Shown here in pieces: positions 1 through 11,002 of a DNA stretch of 64,000 nucleotides. The notes below the pieces were generated by a model. It made no database searches. It was not told the origin of the DNA and worked only from the letters and a program-made list of their open reading frames with translations. How positions within the stretch are numbered: position 1 is the stretch's first letter; each line of letters begins with the position of its first letter. Both the position numbers and the translations under genes were made by a program. The stretch is from Anisus vortex (taxonomy: Eukaryota; Mollusca; Gastropoda; Planorbidae): positions 45,514,215 to 45,578,214 of the forward strand of contig OX421497.1 in NCBI GenBank assembly GCA_949126835.1, given 5' to 3'.

Positions 1-1862
1 TTTATCACTGTCACAGCGATGAAGCGACGAAACCGCCGAAAGCAAAGTGTGACGTGAGTAATTTATTCATAAATCTTTGCGTGTAGCAATCAATCAATCA
101 GTAACCATTAAATATGATTCATAGTCCCATGAACTGCCGAGATCTGCACACTGAATGTCAATAGAATGTTTTCAAAATGTTATTTGTTTGTTTTTAAAGT
201 AAATTTGATTTTAGCCATTTTAGCAGTAAGAAAAAACACAATTTGCAATCATAATAAAGCCTACTATAAAATTCTCATTACTCTATTTGGAATATATTTC
301 TGAAAGTTTTGTTTTGATTTCAACGTGTATAATATCACTTTTCATACTTATTATAATCATAGTTTGTGTTTGTGGCGAAAAAACTTTAATTACTACAAGT
401 ATTATTCCATAAACATCACATGAGTAATTATTCAACACAAAAAATACTTTAAAAGTATAAAGGCCTTCAAGTCCCGTTAAAGCCACACATTTATACATTC
501 ACTATTCACATAACGACATTAAGTTGTTGTTTTTTATTCAAGTATCATGAATCGGTTAGCATATTATGTGTATGTCACAAATTACTTAAAAGCTATAAGT
601 GTATAAAGACGTATACATTTAAAAATAATGTGTATACATATTTCAGCATGGACAGACTGACTGATAGTAAAACGTCCAAGAAGGAAGCAAGCGTCTCAGA
701 GGAGTCGCCTTACGGTAACTTTAAAGAAGGTAATGAGTAAAGTATTGGTCCAAATGATCGGTGAAGTAGCGTTCACTAATTTATGTGGCTACGGCATAGG
801 CCTACTAAGGTATTGTGCGGCCAGCACAATGCCCCGCCATCTTTACTTTTACCCCAACTAAGGTCAGGTACCCATCAAAGCTGGGTTGACTCAGGGACAC
901 TGTCCCGAGGACAAATTCTAGCCTTCACCAGGATTCAAACCCAGGACCTTCGGTTCGCCAGCAGAACGCCACCTTGCCCCCCAAAAAAGTAGTTCCATTT
1001 TATTAATTGTTACTAGTTGACTTGGTAGACATACCAGATGCTTTCAAGAATTAATAAGTCATACTTTGACCATATAGAAAGTATTAATTTCGACATAGAG
1101 AGATTTTTATTGTAAAGATCATATTTAGTGAAATATACAGATAATATTTATTGCAACATAGAGATAATAATTATTGCAAGAAAGATATAATATTTATTGC
1201 ATTAAAAAGATAATGTTTATTACAATATAGATGATACATTTTATTGTAATATAGAAATACGATTTATTGCTATATAGAGGTAATATTTATCGCATAATAA
1301 AGACAACATTTATTGCAATATAGAGGTAATATCTATTGCAATATAGATATAATAATTATTGCAGTATAGATATAAAATTTATTGCAATATAGATATAATA
1401 TTTATTGCAATATTGATATAATATTTATTGCAATATAGAGTTAATTTTTTATTACAATATAGAGGATACAATTTATTGTAATATAGAAATGATATTTATT
1501 GCAATAGAGAAAAAATATGTATTGCAATATAGAGATGATATTTATTGCATAATAAAGATAGTATGTATTGCAACTTAGAGGTAATATTTATTGCAATATA
1601 GTGGTATTATTTCCAGTATAAAGATTTTAACTTAAATGTAGAGATTTACCAAGATGATAGTCAAATAAGAATTATGTTTTTGTTTTTTTTATGTAAAGGG
1701 GGTCAAAACTACGACGCGCTTTGTATGGGGAAGCTGAACCAGTCACAACACTGCGACAAGACGAGAAGCATCGAGACCCCAGACGAGGAAGAAATCTACG
1801 GGAATGAAGCAGCCATACGTCAAGCCGTTGAAGAAGATGCATATTATGAAGATTTCAATTAA
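1..1862 (+). CDS. 3' end of a single-pass membrane protein gene: TM edge and cytoplasmic tail
   Basis: Three exons are proposed: 1-53 (continuing off the left edge), 647-729 and 1699-1862. Introns are GT-AG with donors GTGAGT and GTAATG, and the frame is kept across both junctions (phase 2, then phase 1) to a TAA at 1860-1862. The first exon reads FITVTAMKRRNRRKQSV, which looks like the end of a TM helix followed by a basic stop-transfer stretch. The remaining ~80 residues are polar and acidic: Ser/Lys/Glu-rich, then SPYGNF, NYDAL, IYGNE and a DAYYEDF end. YGN fits the pYxN consensus bound by GRB2-type SH2 domains, and YDAL fits YxxL. An inferred type I receptor tail; the ectodomain is outside the window. 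It could be a relative of the CUB/EGF/FN3 genes further right, but nothing here proves it. Exon calls are by eye. Confidence 0.55.
747..984 (-). mobile_element. tRNA-derived SINE, inside an intron
   Basis: One of several copies of a dispersed ~240-bp family (also near 6483, 30335 and 58420, with pieces near 28664 and 60190). Read on the minus strand it has a B-box-like GGTTTGAATCCTGG, then a central part with CAGCTTTGATGGGTACCTGA and a GGCCGCACAAT motif. This layout is a tRNA-like head followed by a conserved core. The core resembles SINE domains conserved across distant animals; that family link is from memory and not verified. Confidence 0.6.
1080..1640. repeat. Degenerate AT-rich ~22-bp tandem repeat in an intron
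   Basis: About 25 imperfect units built on TTATTGCAATATAGA plus a variable AT-rich filler. The array sits in the last intron of the left-edge gene and ends just before its acceptor. No coding potential. Confidence 0.75.
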
Positions 1863-2197
1863 CTGTATAGAGCACCCCAAAATATCATCTTTATTCTTGT
1901 ATTAATTTTAAATATATGATATAATGCACTCAAGTCACTGGATACATTTTATGAGAAGAATTTTATGGTACAACAATAAAATTCAGCTTTAATGGTTAAT
2001 AAACTAGCGAAGCAAAAATCAACAACACCCCTAACTGCACAAATGGTGGTTTATATAGTTTTTGATGCAGAAAGTACCAGAATGGATTATCCGAAGCGAG
2101 TACCAAAGAAATGGAGTACTAGAAACTCGTAAGAGACCACGAGAAAGTATATTTGAGGAAATAATTAGCTATCTACACATTTAATTTTTGCACAGAG
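1863..2197. other. 3' flank of the left-edge gene
   Basis: AT-rich sequence with the candidate poly(A) signals. No other feature seen. Confidence 0.4.
1975..1980 (+). promoter_or_regulatory. Candidate poly(A) signal AATAAA
   Basis: AATAAA lies 113 bases after the stop codon of the left-edge gene, with a second AATAAA about 20 bases later. The distance suits a short 3' UTR for that gene. Confidence 0.4.
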
Positions 2198-2756
2198 AGG
2201 GCGTTTGCAATCACGTGACAAAAATCACGTGATTTTTGTTTACTTTTTGTAGTGGTGTACAAGTACAATGGCCGCTGTATTAATAAAGTTTCATATAGGC
2301 TCGAGCTTTTTTTAAAATGATGTTTTGTGTTTTAAGTCTTATTAAGATTTAAGCTGTATTATGTCTGTTAAATAAAATAGGCTATTCTATTATTATCATA
2401 GACATATATCATAGACGATGTGAGCCTATTAGTGACTTGACTAGATAGCCTATTCACCAACACTATCACTTGGCATCGTAGCTTCCCTACTTAGCCATTA
2501 GCCTAGCCTACGAAACATTAAAAATGTAGGCCTATAAGTGAAATTGAAAGTGTAAATAGGTCTAGCCGGCCCTAGCCTAATCACAATAATCAATTAATCT
2601 ACAGTACTACTATTTACCTCCTTATTTTTTAGTAGGATAGCCAATATTTATATGTGAATTTGGCATGATAAGAAACTTCACCATATGCCATATTTGTTCC
2701 TCTATTTACAAATGACGTCACTAAAAAACTTAAGCTCCGCCCATTGCAAACGCTCT
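2198..2756. mobile_element. Non-autonomous DNA transposon with terminal inverted repeats (~560 bp)
   Basis: The left end reads AGGGCGTTTGCAATCACGTG and the right end, reverse complemented, reads AGAGCGTTTGCAATGGGCGG, so about 12 bases (GCGTTTGCAAT) match as inverted repeats. The left end is followed by a small palindromic pair of ATCACGTGA motifs. No ORF of note inside. A clear target-site duplication was not found, so the exact ends are approximate. Confidence 0.55.
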
Positions 2757-2761
2757 ATAAG

Positions 2762-2838
2762 GCTGTCTTAAATTACTTCAACGCACCTGCTTTTTTCTTG
2801 AATGCAAGCGGTCCATGTGTATTATAGTCTATGGTGAA
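2762..2838. mobile_element. Fragment of the foldback MITE family seen at 39471-39788
   Basis: Contains AAGCGGTCCATGT and ATTATAGTCTATGG, the terminal motif of the foldback element at 39471-39788. It shares GCTGTCTTAAATTACT with the fragment near 9571. Only one end is recognisable. Confidence 0.5.
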
Positions 2839-3234
2839 ACAATCTCAAATATATTTAAAAAAAACTACTATAACAAGATCTACATGCTATACAGTCATAC
2901 GCAAGGGTTTTTCTCAATAATTGTGCTTTGCGTGTAGAAAAAATTGAGCTTATTGCGTTGTTTCTGTCATAGAATTTATAACACAGGTGAAGAAAGGCTA
3001 TTATCTCAATAAGGTTTGAATGATATAAATATGTGTATTAAACAAAACAAAAAAAAGAAAAAATACGGCAACCGATGTTAATGTACACCCGCCTAGATGT
3101 ATCGTAGGCAGCATGGTAAGTCTTAGGGGTGGCAAATATTGAAAATATGGTAAATACAGGGGATGGGGAGGAGGCAAATAGTTTAATGTGAAGGGGGGGG
3201 GGACGACAGGAGGCTAAATCTGAACTGGTGCAGT

Positions 3235-3690
3235 ATATTTCCTCCTCATATCTAATAAGATATCTATATCAAAAGTGAAACGTAAATTATAGAATGATAA
3301 AGTATTTTTTGTTGTATGGTTCAGAAACCTGGAAGGTGACCTAAAACTAATACAAGCAGGCTCCAGACTTTTATAAATGATAGGTGCCTCAGATAAAGAA
3401 TAAAAAATGAGATGGTCGAAGAAGGTATCAAGTGACCAGATGTCCAGGAAAAAGCCAATCGGAGAAGGGGATTGGAAGACGAAACTGTGGGATAGATAGG
3501 GCACACCTTTAGAAACCCTAGGGCGATGTGGCCAGACAGGCATTGGACTGGAACCCCTAAGGGGGGGGGGAGAGAAACAGACCTGCTGGTCTCACGTCAA
3601 CCCAAGGGGAGCCGCCCATGATCGAGAGCGATGTAGAGATGTGATTACGGCCCCTTTTCTCTAATGGGGTCCCCTGTGATTGAGTGAAGT
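3235..3690 (+). pseudogene. Decayed C-terminal end of a non-LTR retrotransposon ORF
   Basis: Across shifting plus-strand frames there are fragments typical of the LINE C-terminus: LLYGSETWKVT, a leucine-rich RLQTFIN-like stretch, an IGHTFR-like piece and ALDWNP followed by a basic region. Frameshifts and stops are frequent. The 109-residue minus-strand ORF over the same bases is a shadow. Confidence 0.45.
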
Positions 3691-4127
3691 AAGAAAGTCA
3701 AACATTAGATTAATTAAATATAATATTTTAAAAAAAAGAAAGAGAAAAAAATATTTTTAAATCGTCGGTTTTGGAGGAAACGGGGGTCGGGTCGACGTTG
3801 AAAGGGGTGGGGGTTAGGTCACGTGCCCTTTCCTGTGACCTCTCCCTCGTGGCAATGCTTTTGCCCAACAATGTGCTAATTGGATGCGTGATTTTTTATT
3901 ATCTATTTCACTTTAGTATATTATTATAAAAATATATTTCACACTGTATCATTTCATTTTCGTATAGAGAAGTTAAAAAAAGACATTTATTACTATATGG
4001 CGATATTGTTGACTGTTCTATATTTTTTTTTTTTTTTTTTTTTTTGGGGGGGGGGGGACTATAATATTTTTTCCTAGCATCTGAGGAATTAGACAAGTAC
4101 TACATTTAAATGTGAACATTCTAATCT

Positions 4128-4325
4128 TGTATATATCACAGACGCTCATTCAATAAAGAAGATTACTGCGTCCAATCCGTGGTCCGAGTCTAGTCTTGTA
4201 TTTTTATGTGTTTTAATTGATGTTAACTTACTGGTTTTCCTGGTTTGTTCAAGTAACCCATTTTATGCCCGGATGCCGCTCGGAAAGAACGTGTATTTAT
4301 TAGCATTTTATCTCGCATAAGGGAT
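4128..4325 (-). mobile_element. LINE 3' end (minus strand), WNGL-type tail
   Basis: On the minus strand a frame reads FFPSGIRA, a stop, then NGLLEQTRK, followed by a 3' tail with GGACGCAGTAATCTTCTTT and GCGTCTGTGA. The same protein end and tail occur in better shape at 43343-43505. PR-x-IR-x-WN-x-L is the usual C-terminal signature of CR1/Jockey-like LINE reverse transcriptases. Confidence 0.55.
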
Positions 4326-4602
4326 AAGGAAAGTGTTTTTATCCTTTTTTTTTATCAAAGTATTAATAATAATGCTAGTAAGAATAGGTTGTCACCTTTA
4401 TAAAAAAAAGGCATTGTTTATGCTTCAATATGTAATTTTGCAGGCTTTTTTCTGCCATCATAGTTGTATTGTTCTTATTTTCAATATATTTCTGTTCACG
4501 TTATGTTTTAAATAAAAGCATGAGCCATCAAGGAAACTGCGCTCTTCATAACAGTCACTCCTTAAAATCTCCAGAGTAGCTGGACACTAAAAGAAGTACC
4601 TA

Positions 4603-4722
4603 GGAGTGCGCTCATTTGAATTTGTGGCGTCTTCTTTATGGAACAGCTTGCCTCAGACACTGAGAGAATCTGTGACAAAAGAGTCTTTTAGAAATAGCTT
4701 AAATAACTTTCTCTTTGGCTAG
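4603..4722 (+). pseudogene. C-terminal fragment of a second LINE family
   Basis: An open stretch reads RSFEFVASSLWNSLPQTLRE and continues to a TAG at 4720-4722, ending in NNFLFG. This is the conserved WN-x-LP end of a CR1-like LINE reverse-transcriptase ORF. Downstream (to about 4850) is the 3' UTR with an ATTATTATTATAT tail. Confidence 0.6.
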
Positions 4723-4849
4723 TAGCTGTGTGCCTTACATACTAATACAACTGCCACTGCAATTCACACCAAGAGCGCACAGATCATAACCTACTAAATT
4801 TAATAGCATGGATATAAGCGCTATAAAAATTACCATTATTATTATATAA

Positions 4850-6030
4850 TGATATGATGCTAATGTTTAATATATTTTTAATCTGAACTAATTTGACTTT
4901 GATTCGAAGACAAAAGACTTTGAAAGACCATTCTCTTTGTTTAGTGTTTGTATTTTATACATCCCAATGTCTGCAAATGAGTTATGGCACGAAAGCGCAT
5001 TGAGCACACTAAATTCATTAGCATAGAAAAATGCGCTTTATAAATAATCATTTTATTTTAATATTTCTTCGGGTTTACTATCTCATGAATTGACGAGGTT
5101 GAAGATATGTAAAGGTGTTTGTTATTATTATGTTTTTTTAGTTTCTTGTAAAGAATTATAGCATAGTGTATTAATTATGTTCATTTATGGAAATATGTTA
5201 TGACAGTCTGAAAGCTACCAGTAAAAAATATCAAATATAATTGTGCCTAAAGGGAAAAACAATGTTTAGTCAGACTTTGTTTTTATTCTGTATTAGATAA
5301 CATTAGATAACTAAATTCTTTTTTTGAAAGTCTTCACTGGATATAGCCTACTAGAAGTTCATACTTATTGGTGTTTTATACTATAAGTCAATAAGTTAAC
5401 ATTCTTTTTACCATCGCGGTTAATTTACTGTAAACATATTTTTTAAATAAATTGAATACTTTGTAACTGTTTGGTATTATTGTATACTTTTTTAATAAGA
5501 TATTATTTAAAAATGTAAGTTTATTTAACTTCATTGATGTCGTAGAATTAGTACAAATTCAGATTATTACAGTGCACATTTTTCTTACCAGGCCTCATAG
5601 AACACAATAAAATTATCGTTTTGCATGTTACGACTTAATATATTTAGTTGCATGTTTACTAGAGATGGCAATAGAACCCACTTGTAGATGTTGGGTTTTG
5701 GTAGGACTGGTAGGACTCGCAGTTCGGGTTATGTTCGACAACTTGTGAACTATTACAATGTTTGGGCTTTAATACAACTTTATATTTATGTATAACAAAA
5801 CAAATTTGTATTTACCAAAAAGAAGCTCTTTTTTCTAACAATCATACTAGCCTACGCGCCTACGCTGATTTCGAATGTTTTTCAAAACCTACAATTAGAC
5901 ATAGGCAATTTTACATAGGCTTGATGAAACGCGTGACAAAAAATAAAAACAATTTCAATTCGTTCTCAGTTTGTGTTTATTGGGTTTTCTAGCATGAAAT
6001 ATAAATATTCTTGTATAAGTATTTACAAAG
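4850..6030. other. Intergenic, nothing recognised
   Basis: AT-rich sequence with short ORFs only. No splice-consistent exon, TIR pair or repeat array was seen. Confidence 0.4.
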
Positions 6031-6049
6031 ATAATCGAACTTATCAAGC

Positions 6050-6350
6050 AGACTTGTGGTGGAAGCTCGCAGAAAGGATCGGGCAACAGTTGCCCAGTTT
6101 CGCACAGGCCACTGCCCCGAGGCCGTAGTGCCTATTTCGGAAGTTTCAATGTGCTTTTAGACTACCCTTGCCTTGAAGGAGCATAGAGTGGATGGGAACG
6201 CTCAACTGTTTGCACCGAACCTATAGGCTTTGTTGATTTGGATACACTGCGTGAGACACGTGTAATCGGTCTCCGAGACCCTAAGAGAGCTATCTCGGTT
6301 CGTACTTTTACTCTGGAGAAGTGAGGCTGAAGTCTAGTGTAACTAGGTCA
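6050..6350 (+). pseudogene. Possible LINE RNase H-end remnant
   Basis: A GC-richer island in AT-rich surroundings. One plus-strand frame contains RATVAQFRTGHCP, which resembles the LRTGH motif in the C-terminal part of several LINE ORF2 proteins. The rest is broken by stops and could not be matched. Weak call. Confidence 0.25.
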
Positions 6351-6482
6351 ACAGCGTGGTGGCGATTTAAACGCTAATTAGGCTGATACCTGAGTCAGAG
6401 TGTCCCAGGGTTCTCCAGCAGAGGTGTATGAATTTTACCTCAAAAAGTAACAACATTTCAAAAAGGTTATTCAAAGAAAATT

Positions 6483-6727
6483 GATCCAAAGGTCCGGTCA
6501 AGCAGCGTTCACCAGTTTCTTTGGCCACGGCATACAAGGTGATTGTGTGGCAAGGACTATGCACAACCGCCTTTCCTTTACCCCAACTAAGGTCAGGTAC
6601 CTATGAGAGCTGAGTAGACTCAGGGACACCCTCCAGACCCGGGAAAAAAAGTCTAGCCTGCACCAGGATTCGAACTCAAGAACTTCGGTACACCAGCCGA
6701 ACGCGCTGCCGCACGGCCACCGTGCCC
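6483..6727 (-). mobile_element. tRNA-derived SINE, full-length copy
   Basis: Read on the minus strand the head is GGGGGCACGGTGGCCGTGCG, with an A box around TGGCCGTGCGG and a B box GAGTTCGAATCC. The shared core follows, with TCAGCTCTCATAGGTACCTG. Same family as 747-984, here with a better preserved tRNA-like head. Confidence 0.65.
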
Positions 6728-6757
6728 CCGTGACCTATGGATCAATTTGTTACGACG

Positions 6758-7632
6758 AGTATTTTACTTTACTTTTCTTAACTTTACTTTACTTTAATTT
6801 ACTTTAATTTACTTTAATTTACTTTAATTTACTTTACTTTACTTTACTTTAATTTAATTTAATTTACTTTACTTTACTTTACTTTACTCTACTTTACTTT
6901 ACTTTACTTTACTTTACTTTACTTTACTTTACTTTATTTTACTTTACTTTACTTTACTTTACTTTACTTTACTTTACTTTACTTTACTTTACTCTACTTT
7001 ACTTTAATTTGCTTTACTTTACTTTGTTTTACTTTAATTTACTTTACTTTACTTTACTTTAATTTAATTTAATTTACTTTACTTTACTTTACTTTACTTT
7101 ACTTTACATTACTTTGCTTTACTTTACTCTACTTTACTTTACTTTGCTTTACTTTACTTTGTTTTACTTTAATTTACTTTACTTTACTTTAATTTACTTT
7201 ACTTAACTTTACTTTACTTTACTTTGCTTTGCTTTACTTTACTTTACTTTACTTTACTTTACTTTACATTACTTTGCTTTACTTTACTCTACTTTACTTT
7301 ACTTTACTTTACTTTACATTACTTTGCTTTACTTTACTCTACTTTACTTTACTTTGCTTTACTTTACTTTGTTTTACTTTAATTTACTTTACTTTACTTT
7401 AATTTACTTTACTTAACTTTACTTTACTTTACTTTGCTTTACTTTACTTTACTTTACTTTACTTTACTTTAATTTAATTTAATTTAATTTAATTTAATTT
7501 AATTTAATTTACTTAACTTAACTTTACTTTACTTAACTTAACTTTACTTTACTTTACTTTATTTTACTTTACTTAACTTAACTTTACTTTACTTTACTTT
7601 ACTTTGCTTTACTTTACTTTACTTTGCTTTTT
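6758..7632. repeat. (TTTAC)n microsatellite array, ~870 bp
   Basis: Near-continuous pentanucleotide TTTAC with variants TTTAA, TTTGC and TTTGT. Blocks of variants recur, for example TTTAA runs at about 7470-7510, showing local duplication inside the array. No coding role. Confidence 0.95.
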
Positions 7633-7794
7633 ATTTTACCCTGGCATATTACATGGATGGGCAAATGCAACTTAATGCGCCACATTTGACGTTCCGTTGT
7701 ACTCATGATGTTACTATTTTACTTAAATGTATTCGCAACTTTTCCTCTCGTGTTAATACACTAATTAGAACTCTAAATAAAAGCAGCACCGATT

Positions 7795-7872
7795 CCATAG
7801 AGAAACCGCATGGTCCAGCAGTAAGCGTCCACACGACAACCTGGGTTCGACTCCTTCCCGGGTCCAACATCT
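7795..7872 (+). mobile_element. tRNA-like SINE head
   Basis: Contains A-box-like TGGTCCAGCAGTAAG and B-box-like GGGTTCGACTCC, spaced as in a tRNA gene, then CCCGGGTCCAAC. The stems are poor, so a tRNA-derived SINE or pseudogene is likelier than a working tRNA. Confidence 0.4.
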
Positions 7873-7879
7873 GACTTTT

Positions 7880-8780
7880 ACATGATTTTTCTGGGCGATG
7901 TTTGGGCAAAGAACGCAATAATGTTCTTGAAAAAAAAACAAAAAAAAAAAACAATGACATTTTCAAGAAAAGGGATATAAACGTTTGGGTCATGAACTTA
8001 TAGTTTCTCAATAGTCAACCCCACTACTAAAGCTATATATATATATCTTTTTTTAACAATTGATTTTGATAGACAGCTGTTTTTACATCATTAAATCATT
8101 GTAAGATATATTCAAACACTAATTAGGGAGTTGTTTTTAACCCGTTATTTCAGCGCCGCAGTAAGGGGTGTGTAAGGGTGGCGGTCTTCGCAAAATGAGA
8201 ACCTACTAAAGGCGCCGGGTACTTTACAAAATTGCGGAGGAAGGGGGTGAAAATTTAGAGTATCTGCAACGGGTCACTCCGGGAGAAATATTCCTTACTC
8301 CGCTTCTGCTTAAGTTAAACAATAGTCATATGTTAGCTAGACAGCTGTTTATACATAAAGCGCAGCTACAATAATATATTAACTAAAGAACAATGTATAC
8401 ATTAAGCCATTTTGTTTTTGTTTTTCATAAGTAGTAGTCCTACTTAGTTTTTTAAAAGGTCAAGCATTTCAAAGTATCCAAATTAGGTTTTCGTTGTAAT
8501 ACAAAAAACATCCTGGTTTGTTTAAGAGATACTTAATCCTTCTATACTAAAAAGACTGGCACCTAAAGTATATAACGTTTAAATCTGAGAGTGTGCGTGG
8601 ATCTGAAGCTGTGGGTAAATTTCACAAGTGGCTGGTGAGAATGCTATTTGAAACGTCATATGGCCTATGTTTGTAGAGATTTTGTAACTACGTTAACATG
8701 TCGGTTTACATTTAGTTTTGACTAAGCAACCGTTTCATAAACAAATAATTCGCGAAAAACAGAAACAATGTACTAAAGTG
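7880..8780. other. Intergenic, nothing firmly recognised
   Basis: AT-rich with one GC-richer stretch at about 8145-8300 containing AAGGGGTGTGTAAGGGTGGC and a GGAGAAATATTCC piece. It has the look of an old transposon fragment, but no family could be named. Confidence 0.3.
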
Positions 8781-8789
8781 ATACACAGA

Positions 8790-9220
8790 ACCAATTTTAT
8801 TCTATGGCTGCCAGGCTGGACAATGTACAAAAAAAATACCAAAAATTGTATATATGGAAAGTGCAGAGATGTGGTTTTATAGAAGAATGCAGCGAGTGGC
8901 ATGTACAGAGAACACATCTAACGTGGAGGTGCTCAAAATGTCAAATGCTAATAAAGAAGTAGGCCTAATTGTAAAAACCATAAGGAGGGAGATAATCGCA
9001 AACATCATAATAACTAGAAAGTTGGAGGAAAAGAGATGCAGAGAAAGACAGAGAAGGAAGATATTAGATGATTTAACGGAATGGCATGGCAGGAACAACG
9101 GAAATGCTAGAGTTTGCCAGAATAAAAGTTACGTGGAAAGACATGATCGCCTACGCCAACCGGCCATGGCACCTTATGATGATGAATTGTTTCGTGTAAT
9201 TGTATATATAGACTAAGTAT
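8790..9220 (+). pseudogene. Decayed C-terminal region of an RTE-like LINE ORF
   Basis: The 120-codon open stretch contains EMWFYRRMQRV near its start, then LEEKRCRERQRRKILDDL and EWHGRN. This follows the order of RTE-type LINE C-termini (E-W-RM-RI, then RRRSWL-DL-W). The conserved GHI/GHV and final WRDM pieces are missing or frameshifted, so it is a decayed copy rather than a host gene. Confidence 0.5.
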
Positions 9221-9564
9221 ATATTGGACATTGTGGTCGAGGAGACAGAGCCACGGGATTGCCGTACCGATGGTCTCCTTCAAGAGTCGTAGGTCACGTG
9301 GCTACCATCTTAATTTTTATTGCAGTTTACAACTAGAAATAATTGTATAAGAAATATGAACTCATGTGTTAGAGCTGAGCCTATAGATGTAGCATGCCAC
9401 AGTCGTTAGATAAAACAAGAAAATACATTATTCATAAAAAAAATTTGGAACAATAACAAGCAAATGATCAAGACGTGTAGCAACATTTGTGGATGAAGAA
9501 ATTATTTGTGAAAAAAAGAACAAATTTGTGCATGTTACAGCACATTTACATTTTAAGTTAAACC

Positions 9565-9788
9565 ATAATAACGCTGTCTTAAATTACTGCTATGCTCCTA
9601 TGTTTGACTAAATCTTTCCGCTGTATACAACTTTCGATTTTAATTTTAATTTTCCATTGAGAAAATCATAGCGATAAGATAAAACGGAAGTGTACAGTAC
9701 AAAAAGGGATCGGGAATTCCGAAAAGAAGACATTCGAGTCACAAAATAGCAGAAATATTAAAGCAATCGGTCCATCTTATTATAGTCT
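9565..9788. mobile_element. Half of a foldback MITE (family of 39471-39788)
   Basis: Shares with 39640-39788 the blocks CAACTTTCGATTTTAATTTT, GAGAAAATCATAGCGAT, ATCGGGAATTCCGAAAA and a terminal TATAGTCTTTGG. Only one arm plus the loop is kept. It abuts the truncated end of the old Gypsy fragment. Confidence 0.6.
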
Positions 9789-10977
9789 TTGGTAACATAT
9801 AATAGCATGGTAAATCGAGGAATGGGATATTTTTATTCCGAGTAGCGTGGAAACTTGCTTGAATATCTCTGAAGTAAATTGACTACCGTTGTCGGCCAGA
9901 ATGATTTCAGGAAATCCCATCCTGCAAAATACCGTCATCAGAGCACTCTGTACTTCTTCCGTTGTCACGGATTTCAGCGGTATGGCCATCTTGTGCACAG
10001 ATCGACAATCGTTAATATATATCTGTATTTGCTCTTTGTGACGTTTAGCGGTCCTACTATGTCTATAGCTATCTTTAGAAATGGCTTACCCACTATCTGG
10101 GAAACTCCCATGGGTCCTTTCCCCCCTTTGTTCCTCTTTCCCCGTTGACACACATCACACGTCTTACAGTATTCCTTAACTTGTTTGCTTATTCGCGGCC
10201 ACGTGAATTCTGACTCAATTCTGGCTAGTGTTCGGGCATAGCTTTGATGGCCGCTTATGGGTGTGTCGTGAACCAGTTTCATCACCGTTTCACGAAGTGT
10301 GTCTGGTATAACTAGTGTAGAGAAATCATCTCCTAAATTTCTGTTTTTATTGCATTTCTTTACCTGTTTGTACAGGTAACCGTTTATGATTTTGTACTCG
10401 CTACCCTGCTCTTCGCTTTTTCCCACAATTGTTTTAGTGATTGGTCCTCGCATTGCATTTGTCTGAACTCGTCTTTATTTACATTTAATTCCCCAAATGT
10501 CTTTTCACTTTTCCCACTTATTTCTGTTTTTTTCTCCATTTCTGTTTGGGCTCTTGTTTGCACGTTAGCTATGATATTTAAGTCTTCATATGAAGGAGGT
10601 TTGGCCCCATCCACGTTGCCTATTAGCAGCTCGGCTGGTGGTTTTTTTAATAGTATAGCCATATATGTGCCCGTTAGATATGGCGTTTCTATTGTTATTA
10701 TAGCTTTCCTCACTTTAGTTTCTTCCCCGTTGGCTGTGACTATTGTAGTTGTTCCTTCTAACCAATCAGATTTTGGTATTAAGCTTTCCTTACATGCGAT
10801 GACCACGGAACCAGTGTCGCGTAAAGTTGAAACTGACCTATTATTTAGTTTACCATTAACTATCGGCAGTCTTCCTTTCCCACTTATTACATTTGTCCAA
10901 GCTAACTTTCCCCTCTCCCCTTTTCCGTTCCAACAATCCTTACAAGTCCTACAACCTCCCGATAACTCGGAAGATAG

Positions 10978-10980
10978 TCA
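10978..10980 (-). promoter_or_regulatory. In-frame TGA (TGA-CTA) between gag and pol of the old element
   Basis: After removing the young element and one copy of its 5-bp duplication, the old gag frame runs through KTVRFNKNV to this TGA, continues CTA, and stays open into the protease in the same frame. The CTA following the stop matches the arrangement in the young element. Confidence 0.6.
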
Positions 10981-10997
10981 TACATTCTTATTGAACC

Positions 10998-11002
10998 GCA
11001 CC
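10998..11002. repeat. Target-site duplication GCACC, left
   Basis: GCACC directly precedes the 5' LTR and is repeated at 18575-18579 right after the 3' LTR, as expected for a Ty3/Gypsy integration. Confidence 0.9.

Larger units (their letters stand above)
9805..11002 (-). pseudogene. Old Gypsy (Gmr1-like) pol fragment: protease and integrase
   Basis: Read on the minus strand from the 10978-10980 TGA: a C-x2-C-x2-C stretch, the protease motif RDTGS, an IGNVDGAK motif, then the integrase zinc-binding domain (H-x3-H with CKTCDVC) and the integrase core with AIDIVGP and ADNGSQF. The core is cut before its catalytic Glu. A frameshift lies near 10400 and another near 9985. Protease is followed directly by integrase, the same unusual order as the intact neighbour, so this is a sibling element. 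Its gag is at 18575-19025, split off by insertion of the young element. Confidence 0.85.

Noticed and set aside
3214..3543. 109-codon minus-strand ORF
   Set aside because: Antisense of a decayed LINE C-terminus; no domain.
8854..9216. 120-codon ORF as a host gene
   Set aside because: Motif order fits an RTE-like LINE C-terminus; no splice sites or start context support a host gene.
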